Below are positions 34,410-42,415 of a stretch of DNA of 64,000 nt, piece by piece. Under the pieces are notes generated by a model that was given only the letters and a program-made list of their open reading frames with translations, did no database searches and had not been told where the DNA came from. The position numbers and the translations under genes were made by a program. Each line of letters begins with the position of its first letter. Positions within the stretch are counted from its first letter, which is position 1. Source of the DNA: Cryptoclostridium sp036644995. Its GTDB lineage: Bacteria; Bacillota; Dehalobacteriia; UBA7702. The DNA is taken from the NCBI GenBank assembly GCA_036644995.1, contig JAVXOZ010000005.1:44423-108422 (forward strand). Reading direction: 5' to 3'.

Positions 34410-34727
34410 ATGGCAGAAAAAAAGCAGCATGACTGCGGTTGCGAAAAGGAAAATTCAACTTGCTTAAATAAAACTGCTCACTATGCAGAAATTGGCTTAC
34501 CCCTAAACATAATACCCTATGCCACAGTTAAAAAAGTAAGTACCCAATGCTGTGGTGAACCCATAATTGCACCTTTTTCCTCACAATCTCCCTGTGGCTG
34601 CGATATTTTCATTACCCAAGCATTGTGCATTAGGGTTGAGGTGGAATACGGTTCCACGGTAAATCAGGGAGATGCCACGGTAAACTGTAAACCGAACTCA
34701 ACTTGTGCCGATTCTTACTTTGGTTAA
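34410..34727 (+). CDS. Small Cys-rich protein, paralogue 2
   Basis: 105 aa. Aligns with the preceding gene over its length: LPLNIIPYATVKKVSTQCCG, EPIIAPFSSQSPCGCDIF, ITQALCIRVEVEYGSTVNQG, then ATVNC. The N terminus has its own Cys motif, HDCGCEKENSTC. Twelve cysteines are visible in about 105 residues. Start ATG lies 2 nt after the upstream stop without a clear ribosome site, so translational coupling is likely. It ends before a large structured terminator. Tandem duplication followed by divergence is the simplest origin. Function unknown. Confidence 0.75.
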   Translation: MAEKKQHDCGCEKENSTCLNKTAHYAEIGLPLNIIPYATVKKVSTQCCGEPIIAPFSSQSPCGCDIFITQALCIRVEVEYGSTVNQGDATVNCKPNSTCADSYFG

Positions 34728-34743
34728 AAATGCAAAATAATAA

Positions 34744-34842
34744 AACACCGAAATAGCTGTTTTTAAACCATTATTACCCATAAGTTAGATTTTTTCCGCC
34801 TAATTTATGGATTGGTTTATTACGCTATCTCGGTGTTTTTTA
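34744..34842 (+). terminator. Long nested-stem terminator
   Basis: Four nested inverted repeats: AACACCG / CGGTGTT, ATAGC / GCTAT, TAAACCA / TGGTTTA and CCATAAGTTAG / CTAATTTATGG, around an 11-nt loop, ending in a T-run. Far larger than an ordinary terminator. Serves the Cys-rich pair and, in reverse, possibly prmC. Confidence 0.75.
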
Positions 34843-34884
34843 TAGTACATTTAAATTATATTGCCATAATAGTTATTTTCGATT

Positions 34885-35706
34885 TTAATTTTCCGCCTTT
34901 AAAAAGCGGTCTTTTCCGCAAAGGTCTTTAATTATCTGGGTACTTTTAAAATATTCTTGGGCAAATTTTAAAATATCCCCACCTTGGTTTTCACCTATTT
35001 CCATCAAAAAAAGTCCCTGTGTTTTCATAAATTGCGGTGCTTCCTTTAGTATTTTATAGCACAAAGATAAACCATCATCCCCACCATACAATGCCAAATC
35101 AGGTTCAAAAGTTAATTCCTTGGGGATATTTGCCATCTCCTCTTTGGTTAAATAAGGGGGGTTAGCAGTGATAATATCAAATTTCATATATTGGGGCACA
35201 GCTTTAAACAAATCGCCGTTATAAAGTTTTACTTTTACCTTATTTAAAGCCGCATTTTCCTTTGCTATTTTTAAAGCTTGGGGTGATATATCTGCGGCGT
35301 GAAATTTGCCTGCTAAATTTTTTGCCAAAGATATAATAATACAGCCCGACCCTGTGCAAAGATCCAACACATTCAAATACTCATCTTTTCCCCACTCTAT
35401 GGCGGTTTGCACCAAAATTTCTGTTTCCGGGCGTGGCACCAAAACATCGGCATTAACCTTAAAATTTAAGCCGAAAAAATCTTGACTACCCATAACATAT
35501 TGAAAGGGTTCGCCATTTTCCAAGCGTTCAATAGCAGTATGGCATTGGGCAAAATCCCTGATTGATATTTCTTCATCGCCCAAAACCAAGATTTTTTTAC
35601 CGCTGATTTCTTCCAAAAGCCAACGGCTTTCATTTTCGCCATTTTCACGAAAAGCCAAATTTTCTTTTAACCATTTATATAATTGGGCATAGGTATGCGG
35701 CAGCAT
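34885..35706 (-). CDS. prmC: Release-factor glutamine methyltransferase PrmC
   Basis: A 273-aa SAM-dependent N5-glutamine methyltransferase modifying the GGQ glutamine of RF1/RF2. The N-terminal helical domain binds the release factor; DLCTGSGCIIISLAK is the SAM site and NPPY (in FDIITANPPYLTKEEM) the catalytic motif. It follows prfA with 1 nt spacing, the normal pairing of enzyme and substrate. Confidence 0.95.
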   Translation of the reverse strand: MLPHTYAQLYKWLKENLAFRENGENESRWLLEEISGKKILVLGDEEISIRDFAQCHTAIERLENGEPFQYVMGSQDFFGLNFKVNADVLVPRPETEILVQTAIEWGKDEYLNVLDLCTGSGCIIISLAKNLAGKFHAADISPQALKIAKENAALNKVKVKLYNGDLFKAVPQYMKFDIITANPPYLTKEEMANIPKELTFEPDLALYGGDDGLSLCYKILKEAPQFMKTQGLFLMEIGENQGGDILKFAQEYFKSTQIIKDLCGKDRFLKAEN

Positions 35707-35707
35707 T

Positions 35708-36778
35708 TTATTCCACCCCGGCTTTTAATTGCTGCATCTGCTCATCACTGATAAGGGCATCAATTATTTCATCAATATTCCCCTCTAAAATAGAATCCAA
35801 ACGGTGCAAAGTCAGCCCCACTCTGTGGTCTGTAACTCTGCCTTGGGGGAAATTAAAGGTGCGAATACGTTCGGAACGGTCGCCACTGCCCACCATGGAT
35901 TTACGTTGGCTGGAAATATCACCATTTATTTCTGCCTGCATGGCATCGTAAATACGGGCACGTAAAACTTTCATGCCTTTTTCCTTATTCCGAAGCTGGC
36001 TTTTTTCATCCTGACAGGAAACCACAATACCCGTGGGTAAATGGGTAAGACGCACCGCACTTTGGGTGGTATTAACACACTGCCCACCCGGGCCGCTGGC
36101 ACAAAAAACATCTACTTTAATATCATTGGGGCCGATATCCACTTCCACATCCTCAGCCTCGGGCATAACTGCCACAGTGGCAGCGGATGTATGAACCCTG
36201 CCGCTGGCTTCGGTATCCGGCACACGCTGTACACGATGGACTCCGCTTTCATATTTTAAACGGCTGTAAACATTTTTACCTTCAATAAGGCAAACCACTT
36301 CTTTTACGCCGCCAATATCCGTAATATTACTGCTTAAAACTTCCACTTTCCATTTGTTTTTTTCCGCATAACGGCCATACATTTTGTAGAGATCGTTGGC
36401 AAAAAGAGCTGCTTCTTCACCGCCCTGACCTGCACGTATTTCCATAATTACGTTTTTGGCATCGTTGGGGTCTTTGGGCAGGAGCAAAAGTTTTAAATCC
36501 GCTTTGGCGGTTTCTATTTTTTCTTTAAGCTCATCTGCTTCCAGCTCTGCCATTTCTTTCATTTCCGCATCAGTTTCTTCGTTTAAAATTTCCAAAGTAC
36601 CTTGTAATTCTTCATTCCAAGCTTTATATTCCCGAAATTTGCTCACAATATCTTCTAAATCCGAATGGGCTTTTACGTGTTTTTTCCATTCTGTTTGGTC
36701 GTTTATCACTGCGGGATCACCAATCAACAATGATAATTCTTCGTATTTTTCTTCTAATTGACTTAATTTATCGAACAT
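35708..36778 (-). CDS. prfA: Peptide chain release factor 1
   Basis: 356 aa. RF1 recognises UAA/UAG. The GGQ motif is in ASGPGGQCVNTTQSAVRLTH, a Cys-containing variant after GGQ. The coiled-coil N-terminal domain begins MFDKLSQLEEKYEELSLLI, and IRTFNFPQGRVTDHRVGLTL is conserved near the C terminus. The start overlaps the DUF1385 stop by 1 nt, in a rpmE-DUF1385-prfA-prmC operon. Confidence 0.96.
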   Translation of the reverse strand: MFDKLSQLEEKYEELSLLIGDPAVINDQTEWKKHVKAHSDLEDIVSKFREYKAWNEELQGTLEILNEETDAEMKEMAELEADELKEKIETAKADLKLLLLPKDPNDAKNVIMEIRAGQGGEEAALFANDLYKMYGRYAEKNKWKVEVLSSNITDIGGVKEVVCLIEGKNVYSRLKYESGVHRVQRVPDTEASGRVHTSAATVAVMPEAEDVEVDIGPNDIKVDVFCASGPGGQCVNTTQSAVRLTHLPTGIVVSCQDEKSQLRNKEKGMKVLRARIYDAMQAEINGDISSQRKSMVGSGDRSERIRTFNFPQGRVTDHRVGLTLHRLDSILEGNIDEIIDALISDEQMQQLKAGVE

Positions 36779-37740
36779 TAATTAATTTCTTCCTCTGTTG
36801 TTTTTTCGCTTATTTCTTCGCCGTCAACTGTGTCGTTTTTCTGGTTATTGGGTGGCATTTCTTCGGGGTGGTCTTGGTAATAATTGGGTATAACTGCTTT
36901 TAAAGATGTTAAAGCAACTTCCAACTGAGATAAATCAGGTTCTTCGGTGGTGAGTTTTTGCATCCACAACCCCGGTGCCATAAAAATCCGCACCGCTTTA
37001 TATTGGCAATGCCCTGCGGCAAACCTTGTAACCTCATAGGTTAGTCCCGCAATAAATGGCATTGATATAAGCTTAATTAAAATACGTGCCCAGGAGCTTT
37101 CTGTTTGACCCACAAAAGTGAAAACCACAATCATCACAATCATCACCATTAGCATAAAGGCAGTGCCGCACCGCATATGCAAGGTGGTATACTTTTGGGC
37201 AGCTTCAGGCGTAAGTTCATCGTTATGCTCCCAAGCTGCAATGGATTTATGCTCTGCTCCATGGTATTGAAACACACGGCGGATATCCTCCATGCGTCTG
37301 ACTAAAACTATATAAAGTATAAAAATAGATATACGGATTATGCCTTCAACCAAGCTTCTGCCAAAATCACCGATATAGGGATGCAGCCAAGTGCCCAACA
37401 TAACAGGGGCGGCAAAAAACATGGCTAAAACCACCACCACCGCCACGGCTATGGCTAAAAACATACCCCAAAAGCCCAAATCCTCATCTTCTTCACCGGA
37501 TTGATTCGCAGACCAAGTGATATTTTTCATACCCAAAGCCATCATCTCGATAAGGTTAACAAATCCCCTGATAATAGGCCATTTTAAGATGGGGTATTTA
37601 TTTTTGATTGTATCCACAGGCTCTTTTTTGGTTATAATTTCTCCGTTTTCTTTGCGTACGGATACGGCATATTCCTTGGGACCCATCATCATTACACCTT
37701 CGATGACCGCCTGACCCCCATAATAAAAAGGTTTTTTCAT
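36778..37740 (-). CDS. DUF1385 membrane protein
   Basis: A 320-aa DUF1385 (YqhQ-like) protein. It begins with the family signature YYGGQAVIEGVMMMGPKEYA, has three or four TM helices (AIAVAVVVVLAMFFAAPVML; MLMVMIVMIVVFTFVG) and the conserved FQYHGAEHKSIAAWEHNDEL. Function unknown, but almost always between rpmE and prfA in Clostridia. The C-terminal ~40 residues are Glu/Asn-rich and variable. Confidence 0.92.
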   Translation of the reverse strand: MKKPFYYGGQAVIEGVMMMGPKEYAVSVRKENGEIITKKEPVDTIKNKYPILKWPIIRGFVNLIEMMALGMKNITWSANQSGEEDEDLGFWGMFLAIAVAVVVVLAMFFAAPVMLGTWLHPYIGDFGRSLVEGIIRISIFILYIVLVRRMEDIRRVFQYHGAEHKSIAAWEHNDELTPEAAQKYTTLHMRCGTAFMLMVMIVMIVVFTFVGQTESSWARILIKLISMPFIAGLTYEVTRFAAGHCQYKAVRIFMAPGLWMQKLTTEEPDLSQLEVALTSLKAVIPNYYQDHPEEMPPNNQKNDTVDGEEISEKTTEEEIN

Positions 37741-37805
37741 TAATACATTCCTTTTTTAATTTACAAACCGCCAAATATTGGCAAGTGTGATTTTTCATAG
37801 CAAAA

Positions 37806-37998
37806 AACGGAGCTTAACGCTCCGTTGCAGATTGTGAACAAAATGAAATTTTGCCTGCACAATTAGGACTTTAAAAAGACTTAACCCGACGAAAATAGTA
37901 AGCAGAATTTCGGGGTAAATACACCAAAAAATCGGCAATTAATATTTTCGGCGAGCATCAGACTTTTTAATGCCTTAAACGGAGCATAAAGCTCCGTT
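37806..37998. other. Hairpin-bracketed structured element, copy B
   Basis: A ~190-nt non-coding segment with the same plan as the 25.4-kb element. Left bracket AACGGAGCTTAACGCTCCGT(T) (37806-37826) next to A6; right bracket AACGGAGCATAAAGCTCCGT(T) (37978-37998). Internal conserved blocks: GCAGATTGT beside the left bracket (37827-37835), AAAGACTTA (37875-37883) pairing with ATCAGACTTTTT (37957-37968), CGAAAAT / ATTTTCGGCG, and CCTTAAAC before the right bracket. Lies between rpmE and DUF1385, which is unusual inside an otherwise tight operon. Confidence 0.75.
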
Positions 37999-38017
37999 AA
38001 TCGGTGCATCAAATGAA

Positions 38018-38221
38018 TTATTTTAGACCGTATTTCTTTTTGAACTTATCTACACGGCCGCCTTCTTCTACTAAGAAGCGTCTGCTGCCTGTATAGAAGG
38101 GATGGCATTGAGAACAAACTTCAACTCTGATATCCTTTTTGGTGGATTTAGACATAAATTTGTTGCCACATGCACAAGTGATTTCTACTTCATCATAAGC
38201 AGGATGAATACCTTTTTTCAT
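38018..38221 (-). CDS. rpmE: 50S ribosomal protein L31 (zinc type)
   Basis: 67 aa from the ATG at 38221 (MKKGIHPAYDEVEITCACGN), with AGAGG 8 nt upstream; the frame also allows a GTG three codons earlier. The zinc-ribbon cysteines are kept: CAC and CSQC. Ends FLVEEGGRVDKFKKKYGLK. Because it carries zinc it is a Zur-responsive gene in some bacteria, but no operator like that at 20.8 kb is seen here. Confidence 0.96.
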   Translation of the reverse strand: MKKGIHPAYDEVEITCACGNKFMSKSTKKDIRVEVCSQCHPFYTGSRRFLVEEGGRVDKFKKKYGLK

Positions 38222-38276
38222 ACCTGTCACCTCTCTTTTCTCAAATCGGTATGGTGGATATTTTCATGCAGGAGTA

Positions 38277-38318
38277 ATTATATCACATTAATTTTCATAA
38301 TGCAAGAAAATTAATGTG
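38277..38318 (-). promoter_or_regulatory. rpmE promoter inside a 13-bp inverted repeat
   Basis: Minus strand TTGCAT (38305-38300), 17 nt, TATAAT (38282-38277). The spacer and upstream DNA form a perfect hairpin CACATTAATTTTC / GAAAATTAATGTG (38284-38296 / 38306-38318). This could also terminate the upstream radical SAM transcript or bind a regulator. Confidence 0.7.
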
Positions 38319-38336
38319 GTTTTCTACTATATTTTA

Positions 38337-39569
38337 TTATATTTTTGGGGTGGAATAATTTCCAACATCTATGCCTTCTTTACGTAAAATACGCAGTAAT
38401 TTTTCCATGCCCAAGGATTTGGTTTTTTCCATGGCTAAAGCCTCATAAAAATAATCGCAATCTATATTCAAATTGCGTATTTGCACTTTTTGTAATTGGG
38501 TGCGGTTTATAAAGCCCAGCAACGCTTCTACCTCATCTTCTCTATCGGTAAACCCGGGAAAAGATAAAAGATTAAGTGATACGTAAACACCGCTTTCCAC
38601 AGCATATTTCACCGAAGCTTCCACATCTTTTAAGGTGTATGCCTTGGGGCGATAATATGCGTTGTAGTGCTCTGATATTGCGGAAAAAATGCTCACCCTT
38701 AAGGTATCTATGCCGCTATCCACAATTTGCTCTATACAGCCTGTGTGCCCTGCATTGGTGTTCATATTTACAGTACCTTCATTGGTGTTTTTGCGGATGA
38801 TTTTAATGGCTTTGCTCACACGCTCAGCCTCAAGTGAAGGCTCACCCTCACACCCTTGACCAAAGCTGATAATATTTTCTCTGCCCTTGGCATTGAGGTG
38901 ATAAATACCAACCTCGGCAATTTCTTTTACTCTGGGGCGAAAATTAATTCTGCCTTGGGGTGAAGGACAACACTGGCTCTCTTGCAAAGATATACAGCCA
39001 ATGCACCGTGCATTACAATATTGAGATACAGGCAAGCCACCTTCCCAACGTCTGTAAAAAATATTTTGAGCAGTAAAACAGCCATATTCCATGGAACAAT
39101 GTGCCAGCTGAGTTATAATGCGATTATGGGGCAAAGCGTTTTTTACCTTTTTAATACGCATAGCCAAATCCGTGGTATTATAGTGGTTGGGGTGCCATTT
39201 TTTGTGCTCATCTGTTTGAATAGCCGCCACATAAGGAGTATCCCCTTCCATAGCCACTGCGGTGTAACCTAAAATAGGCAATACCTTTTCTTGAACATTT
39301 TCAGGTGTTTCATAAGCAGGCAGTAATGTTCTGGTAAAACCTTGGGGCAATAATGCTGCCACAGGCCAACCTTGATTTTCTGAAGCTACAATTCTACCTG
39401 ATACATTGCGACCCAAAGCCATGCGGCCGGGTAAAGATGTTAACGTTGCTCCTTCGGGCATGGGTATAAAATTTTCTGAAGTTACAACTTCGCTGCCACG
39501 CACAGCAACGGCATCTAAATTTTTATCTACCAAAAGGTCACCATTTTTATTTGTATATAATAATTTCAT
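38337..39569 (-). CDS. Radical SAM protein, unknown substrate
   Basis: 410 aa. The 4Fe-4S motif CxxxCxxC is in QYCNARCIGCISLQ at about residue 190, unusually far from the N terminus; the first ~180 residues form a separate domain (MKLLYTNKNGDLLVDKNLDA). Further Cys residues lie nearby (QLAHCSMEYGCF, ESQCC). SAM-barrel features: SFGQGCEGEPSLEAERV, NTNAGHTGCIEQIVDSGIDT, SLNLLSFPGFTDREDE. Located upstream of rpmE, where rho often lies in Clostridia. No substrate can be suggested. Confidence 0.85.
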   Translation of the reverse strand: MKLLYTNKNGDLLVDKNLDAVAVRGSEVVTSENFIPMPEGATLTSLPGRMALGRNVSGRIVASENQGWPVAALLPQGFTRTLLPAYETPENVQEKVLPILGYTAVAMEGDTPYVAAIQTDEHKKWHPNHYNTTDLAMRIKKVKNALPHNRIITQLAHCSMEYGCFTAQNIFYRRWEGGLPVSQYCNARCIGCISLQESQCCPSPQGRINFRPRVKEIAEVGIYHLNAKGRENIISFGQGCEGEPSLEAERVSKAIKIIRKNTNEGTVNMNTNAGHTGCIEQIVDSGIDTLRVSIFSAISEHYNAYYRPKAYTLKDVEASVKYAVESGVYVSLNLLSFPGFTDREDEVEALLGFINRTQLQKVQIRNLNIDCDYFYEALAMEKTKSLGMEKLLRILRKEGIDVGNYSTPKI

Positions 39570-40084
39570 TTTTCAATTCCACTTTCGTGATATTTTTCTC
39601 AATTTCTCATTTTTGTAATTTATCATATAGTTTAATTATTCAATAAAAATATACAAAATCCTTTAAACTTAGGTTAAATTACCTTAAGATAGGCAAAAAT
39701 TGTGGTTAATCTGTGGTTTTATCACTTTTACTCTTAAATAAGACTTGAATATTGTTGCAAAATATATTACTATATAATATGAATGCAGAATTTACCTTTT
39801 GCAAAAATCTGAAAATTTATGCCTTTTTAAATACAGGATTTATTAAAAATTCAAGCCGTGGGTATTTACTTTTAAAAACTTAAAATAAGGAAACATTTAG
39901 GCACTTTAAAATTAGGCTGAAAAAATTATACCTTAACAATTTACCCACCATGTTTTTCAAGACTACACTTTTTTAAGCATATTAATATAGATTTTACCGT
40001 AAAAACCATTTATATATTCAATTTACCGTAAACCAAAAAAACAACTTGGTTTACTGCATTAATTATTATGGGGGATTTTTTATA
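39570..40084. other. AT-rich gene-free intergenic region
   Basis: About 515 bp between divergent genes. I see no array of the kind found elsewhere, no RNA gene and no terminator. A possible plus-strand promoter is TTGAAT (39747) with TACTAT 17 nt on, weak. The ribosome site of the next gene, GGGGGA, is at 40070. Confidence 0.6.
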
Positions 40085-41482
40085 ATGAGGGATTTTTTTA
40101 AGAATAAAAAAAAGAATATCGCACCTCAACCTCAAGAACAACTATATGCTGTTTTTATTCAAAGTAACGACAGAATATATCATTTGGATAAAGAATGTGC
40201 AGGTGTGGGCTGTATTACCATCAATAACAAAATAGCCCGTTGCCAAGCCAGAAAACCATGCCAACTGTGCGCAAAAAACCGTCCTGCGTACAATGCCCCA
40301 ATAATTTCCCCAGAGGAAAATACCAAGGCATATACACACACACCCAAACCACCCTTAACACCACCACCTGCCATAGCCAATAAAGAAAATACAGCCACGG
40401 CGGATAGCAATATAAATACGCCATTATCACCTTTAAATGCCCAAGCTGACCTTGGTGTAAACCCTACCCTTGAGCCAAGCCCAGAAGCTGAAAATTTAGA
40501 TATGCCGCCCTTAGCTCAAGAAGCCGCAGCCAAAAATCCCCAAATGGAACTTAATGATATTATCGCCCCAAAAGAGCAAGCCATACCATCGGTAATTTTA
40601 AATAATGAAATAAATCCAGATAATGGCATTGCATCGGATAATATTACCATTGCAGAAAATAACAGCGAAAATAGCAATATCGAGGAAAAAAACAGTCTTA
40701 TCCAAGATATAAAAAAAGAAGATATAGAAAAACTTTTTCCTTTACCCACAGAAAATATTGAAGATGAAAAACCTCTATCTTGGGAATCTCTTAAAGAAAT
40801 GCCCCTTGCTTCCAGTACCGAAGAAGTTGCAGAAAAAATTGTAAGTGATGAGGGTGAAATTTCAGGGAATATCTCTGAAAACATTGAAGATGAAAAACCC
40901 CTATCTTGGGAATCACTTAAGGTAATGCCCCTTAACCCCAACACCGAAGAAGTTGCGGAAAAAATTGTAAGTGACGAGGGTGAAATTTCAGCCAATATCT
41001 CTGAAAATATTGAAGATGAAAAACCATCGGTATCGCCACTGGTTTTTAACAGCACCCAAGCCACGGCAATGGCTGAGGAAAATATAACTAACACAGAAAC
41101 ACCAATGCCAAACCCGATAATGGCACCGATTTCCTCATCTATATCCACAGATGAAAATGACTTAAACCCCAAAAATCAAGGCACAAATATACCGATATTA
41201 ACCAGAGTACCCCTTACACCTTTGCTGGAAACACAAGAACCCTTGACTGAACATCACCATACAGAACCAAAAAAACAAAAAAAAACCGGTAAAACCCAAA
41301 ACTTAGTATTTGGTAAATTAGACAAGGTTTCCATTGTTGGCATCGCCATATTTACACTGACTATTTTGGTTATAATTGCCAATTTTGCCACAGGTGGCAT
41401 AGTGCCCAAAGATAAAGTAGATGCCTTGAGCTGCAATACAGAAATATCTTGTAATATTGATAACTATGATTTAAAATTTTAA
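40085..41482 (+). CDS. Cys-motif, Pro/Glu-rich, single-TM protein with 42-aa repeats
   Basis: About 465 aa from the ATG at 40085 (GGGGGA 9 nt upstream). Residues 22-65 carry a likely zinc-binding motif of the YHxxxxC...PCxxC kind: RIYHLDKECAGVGC, then KIARCQARKPCQLCAKN, as in small Ada-like/surface-protein modules. Residues ~70-400 are low complexity, Pro/Glu/Asn-rich. A 42-residue unit (ENIEDEKPLSWESLK ... VAEKIVSDEGEIS) is present twice plus a partial third copy. One TM segment near the C terminus (VSIVGIAIFTLTILVIIANF) is followed by ~27 residues with two Cys. Function unknown. Confidence 0.75.
   Translation: MRDFFKNKKKNIAPQPQEQLYAVFIQSNDRIYHLDKECAGVGCITINNKIARCQARKPCQLCAKNRPAYNAPIISPEENTKAYTHTPKPPLTPPPAIANKENTATADSNINTPLSPLNAQADLGVNPTLEPSPEAENLDMPPLAQEAAAKNPQMELNDIIAPKEQAIPSVILNNEINPDNGIASDNITIAENNSENSNIEEKNSLIQDIKKEDIEKLFPLPTENIEDEKPLSWESLKEMPLASSTEEVAEKIVSDEGEISGNISENIEDEKPLSWESLKVMPLNPNTEEVAEKIVSDEGEISANISENIEDEKPSVSPLVFNSTQATAMAEENITNTETPMPNPIMAPISSSISTDENDLNPKNQGTNIPILTRVPLTPLLETQEPLTEHHHTEPKKQKKTGKTQNLVFGKLDKVSIVGIAIFTLTILVIIANFATGGIVPKDKVDALSCNTEISCNIDNYDLKF
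40751..41029 (+). repeat. 126-nt in-frame repeat inside the Cys-motif gene
   Basis: Copies at 40751-40876 and 40877-41002 plus the first ~27 nt of a third from 41003. They are nearly identical, preserve the frame and begin GAAAATATTGAAGATGAAAA. Confidence 0.95.
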
Positions 41483-41628
41483 GTATTAAAAAAACCCTGC
41501 ATCTTTATACACGGATTTGCCCCAGATAAAAATAATATATTCATAAAATATTCTACCTTTTATAGCTTTGCAAACTTTTTAAAATTCTAACCTTTCAAAT
41601 TAATACTTCACAATAAAGGGGGAAAAAC

Positions 41629-41994
41629 ATGAAAACCGGAAAACTGCTTATTGGCATATTATGTATTTTATTATGCTTTTTTATAACTTTTCAATCCTGT
41701 GCCGCAGGAGTACACAACTTTTTTGCAAACACAGGTGAGGTTGGGGGCACAGCAGGTTTAATAACGGCATTGTTGATGCTAACAGCTGGTATAGTTGGAA
41801 TTGCCACTCGCAATTATCACAAAAGAGGCGGTGCACTTTCAGCCATGATACTTTACTGTGTGGCTGCACTTTTTGCCATTCTTTTAGCAGGCTCCTATAT
41901 AGACCTAATTATTTGGGGAATTTTATGTTTGGCATTTGCGGCTTTTTATTTAGCCGATATAATAATAGAAAACAATCCATTGATAGGTGAATAA
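41629..41994 (+). CDS. Small membrane protein, unknown
   Basis: 121 aa with GGGGGA 5 nt before the ATG. The N-terminal hydrophobic segment ends in FQSCAAG, so it could be a signal anchor or lipobox. Three more TM segments follow: GLITALLMLTAGIVGIATRN, GALSAMILYCVAALFAILLA, IDLIIWGILCLAFAAFYLAD. Similar small proteins with QSCAAG followed by NxGEVGG occur in Firmicutes without known function. Plus strand, alone, 146 nt after the Cys-motif gene. Confidence 0.7.
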   Translation: MKTGKLLIGILCILLCFFITFQSCAAGVHNFFANTGEVGGTAGLITALLMLTAGIVGIATRNYHKRGGALSAMILYCVAALFAILLAGSYIDLIIWGILCLAFAAFYLADIIIENNPLIGE

Positions 41995-42177
41995 ATAAGG
42001 GCTTTGGATTTTAAAATTATAAACAACTGATTAGGATTATAAAAAACAAAACTCCACAAAACTACATAATCACAATCCGTTTAATTTTAAAAAGCTCTTA
42101 AAATACAAATAGGGAAAATATTAAATAGCCTTGGGTAAATTTACTGATTTATAAATTTACCCAAGGCTATAACCAAT

Positions 42178-42300
42178 TTAGGTGGGAAGTAACCATGCAC
42201 ACCTGTGGATTTTAGATGGAAAGCAACTGGCATCTCTGTGAATTTCTGGTGGGGAGTAAATAATCATCGCTATAAATTTAGGTGAGAAGTAAATAAACAC
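42178..42300. repeat. Degenerate ~33-nt array
   Basis: Four imperfect units around TTTAGGTGGGAAGTAA, TTTAGATGGAAAGCAA, TTCTGGTGGGGAGTAA and TTTAGGTGAGAAGTAA, spaced roughly 33 nt apart. Between the 41.6-kb gene and the glpX terminator. Confidence 0.8.
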
Positions 42301-42357
42301 CTTAAATATTTTACGGCACTAATCCAAAACAAAAAAGAGCCTACATAATTTAAAAAA

Positions 42358-42391
42358 CCCCAAATCCTGTTAAAAAAGGATTTGGGGTTTT
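42358..42391. terminator. Terminator after glpX
   Basis: Perfect 10-bp stem CCCCAAATCC / GGATTTGGGG, 10-nt loop, T-runs on both strands, 25 nt past the glpX stop. Confidence 0.9.
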
Positions 42392-42415
42392 GTGTATACA
42401 TTAAATATGCAGATT

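Noticed and set aside
40516..41172. 218-aa antisense ORF in the 40.1-kb gene
   Set aside because: Ser/Ile-rich mirror of the Glu/Asn-rich repeats; the plus frame has ribosome site, Cys motif and TM.
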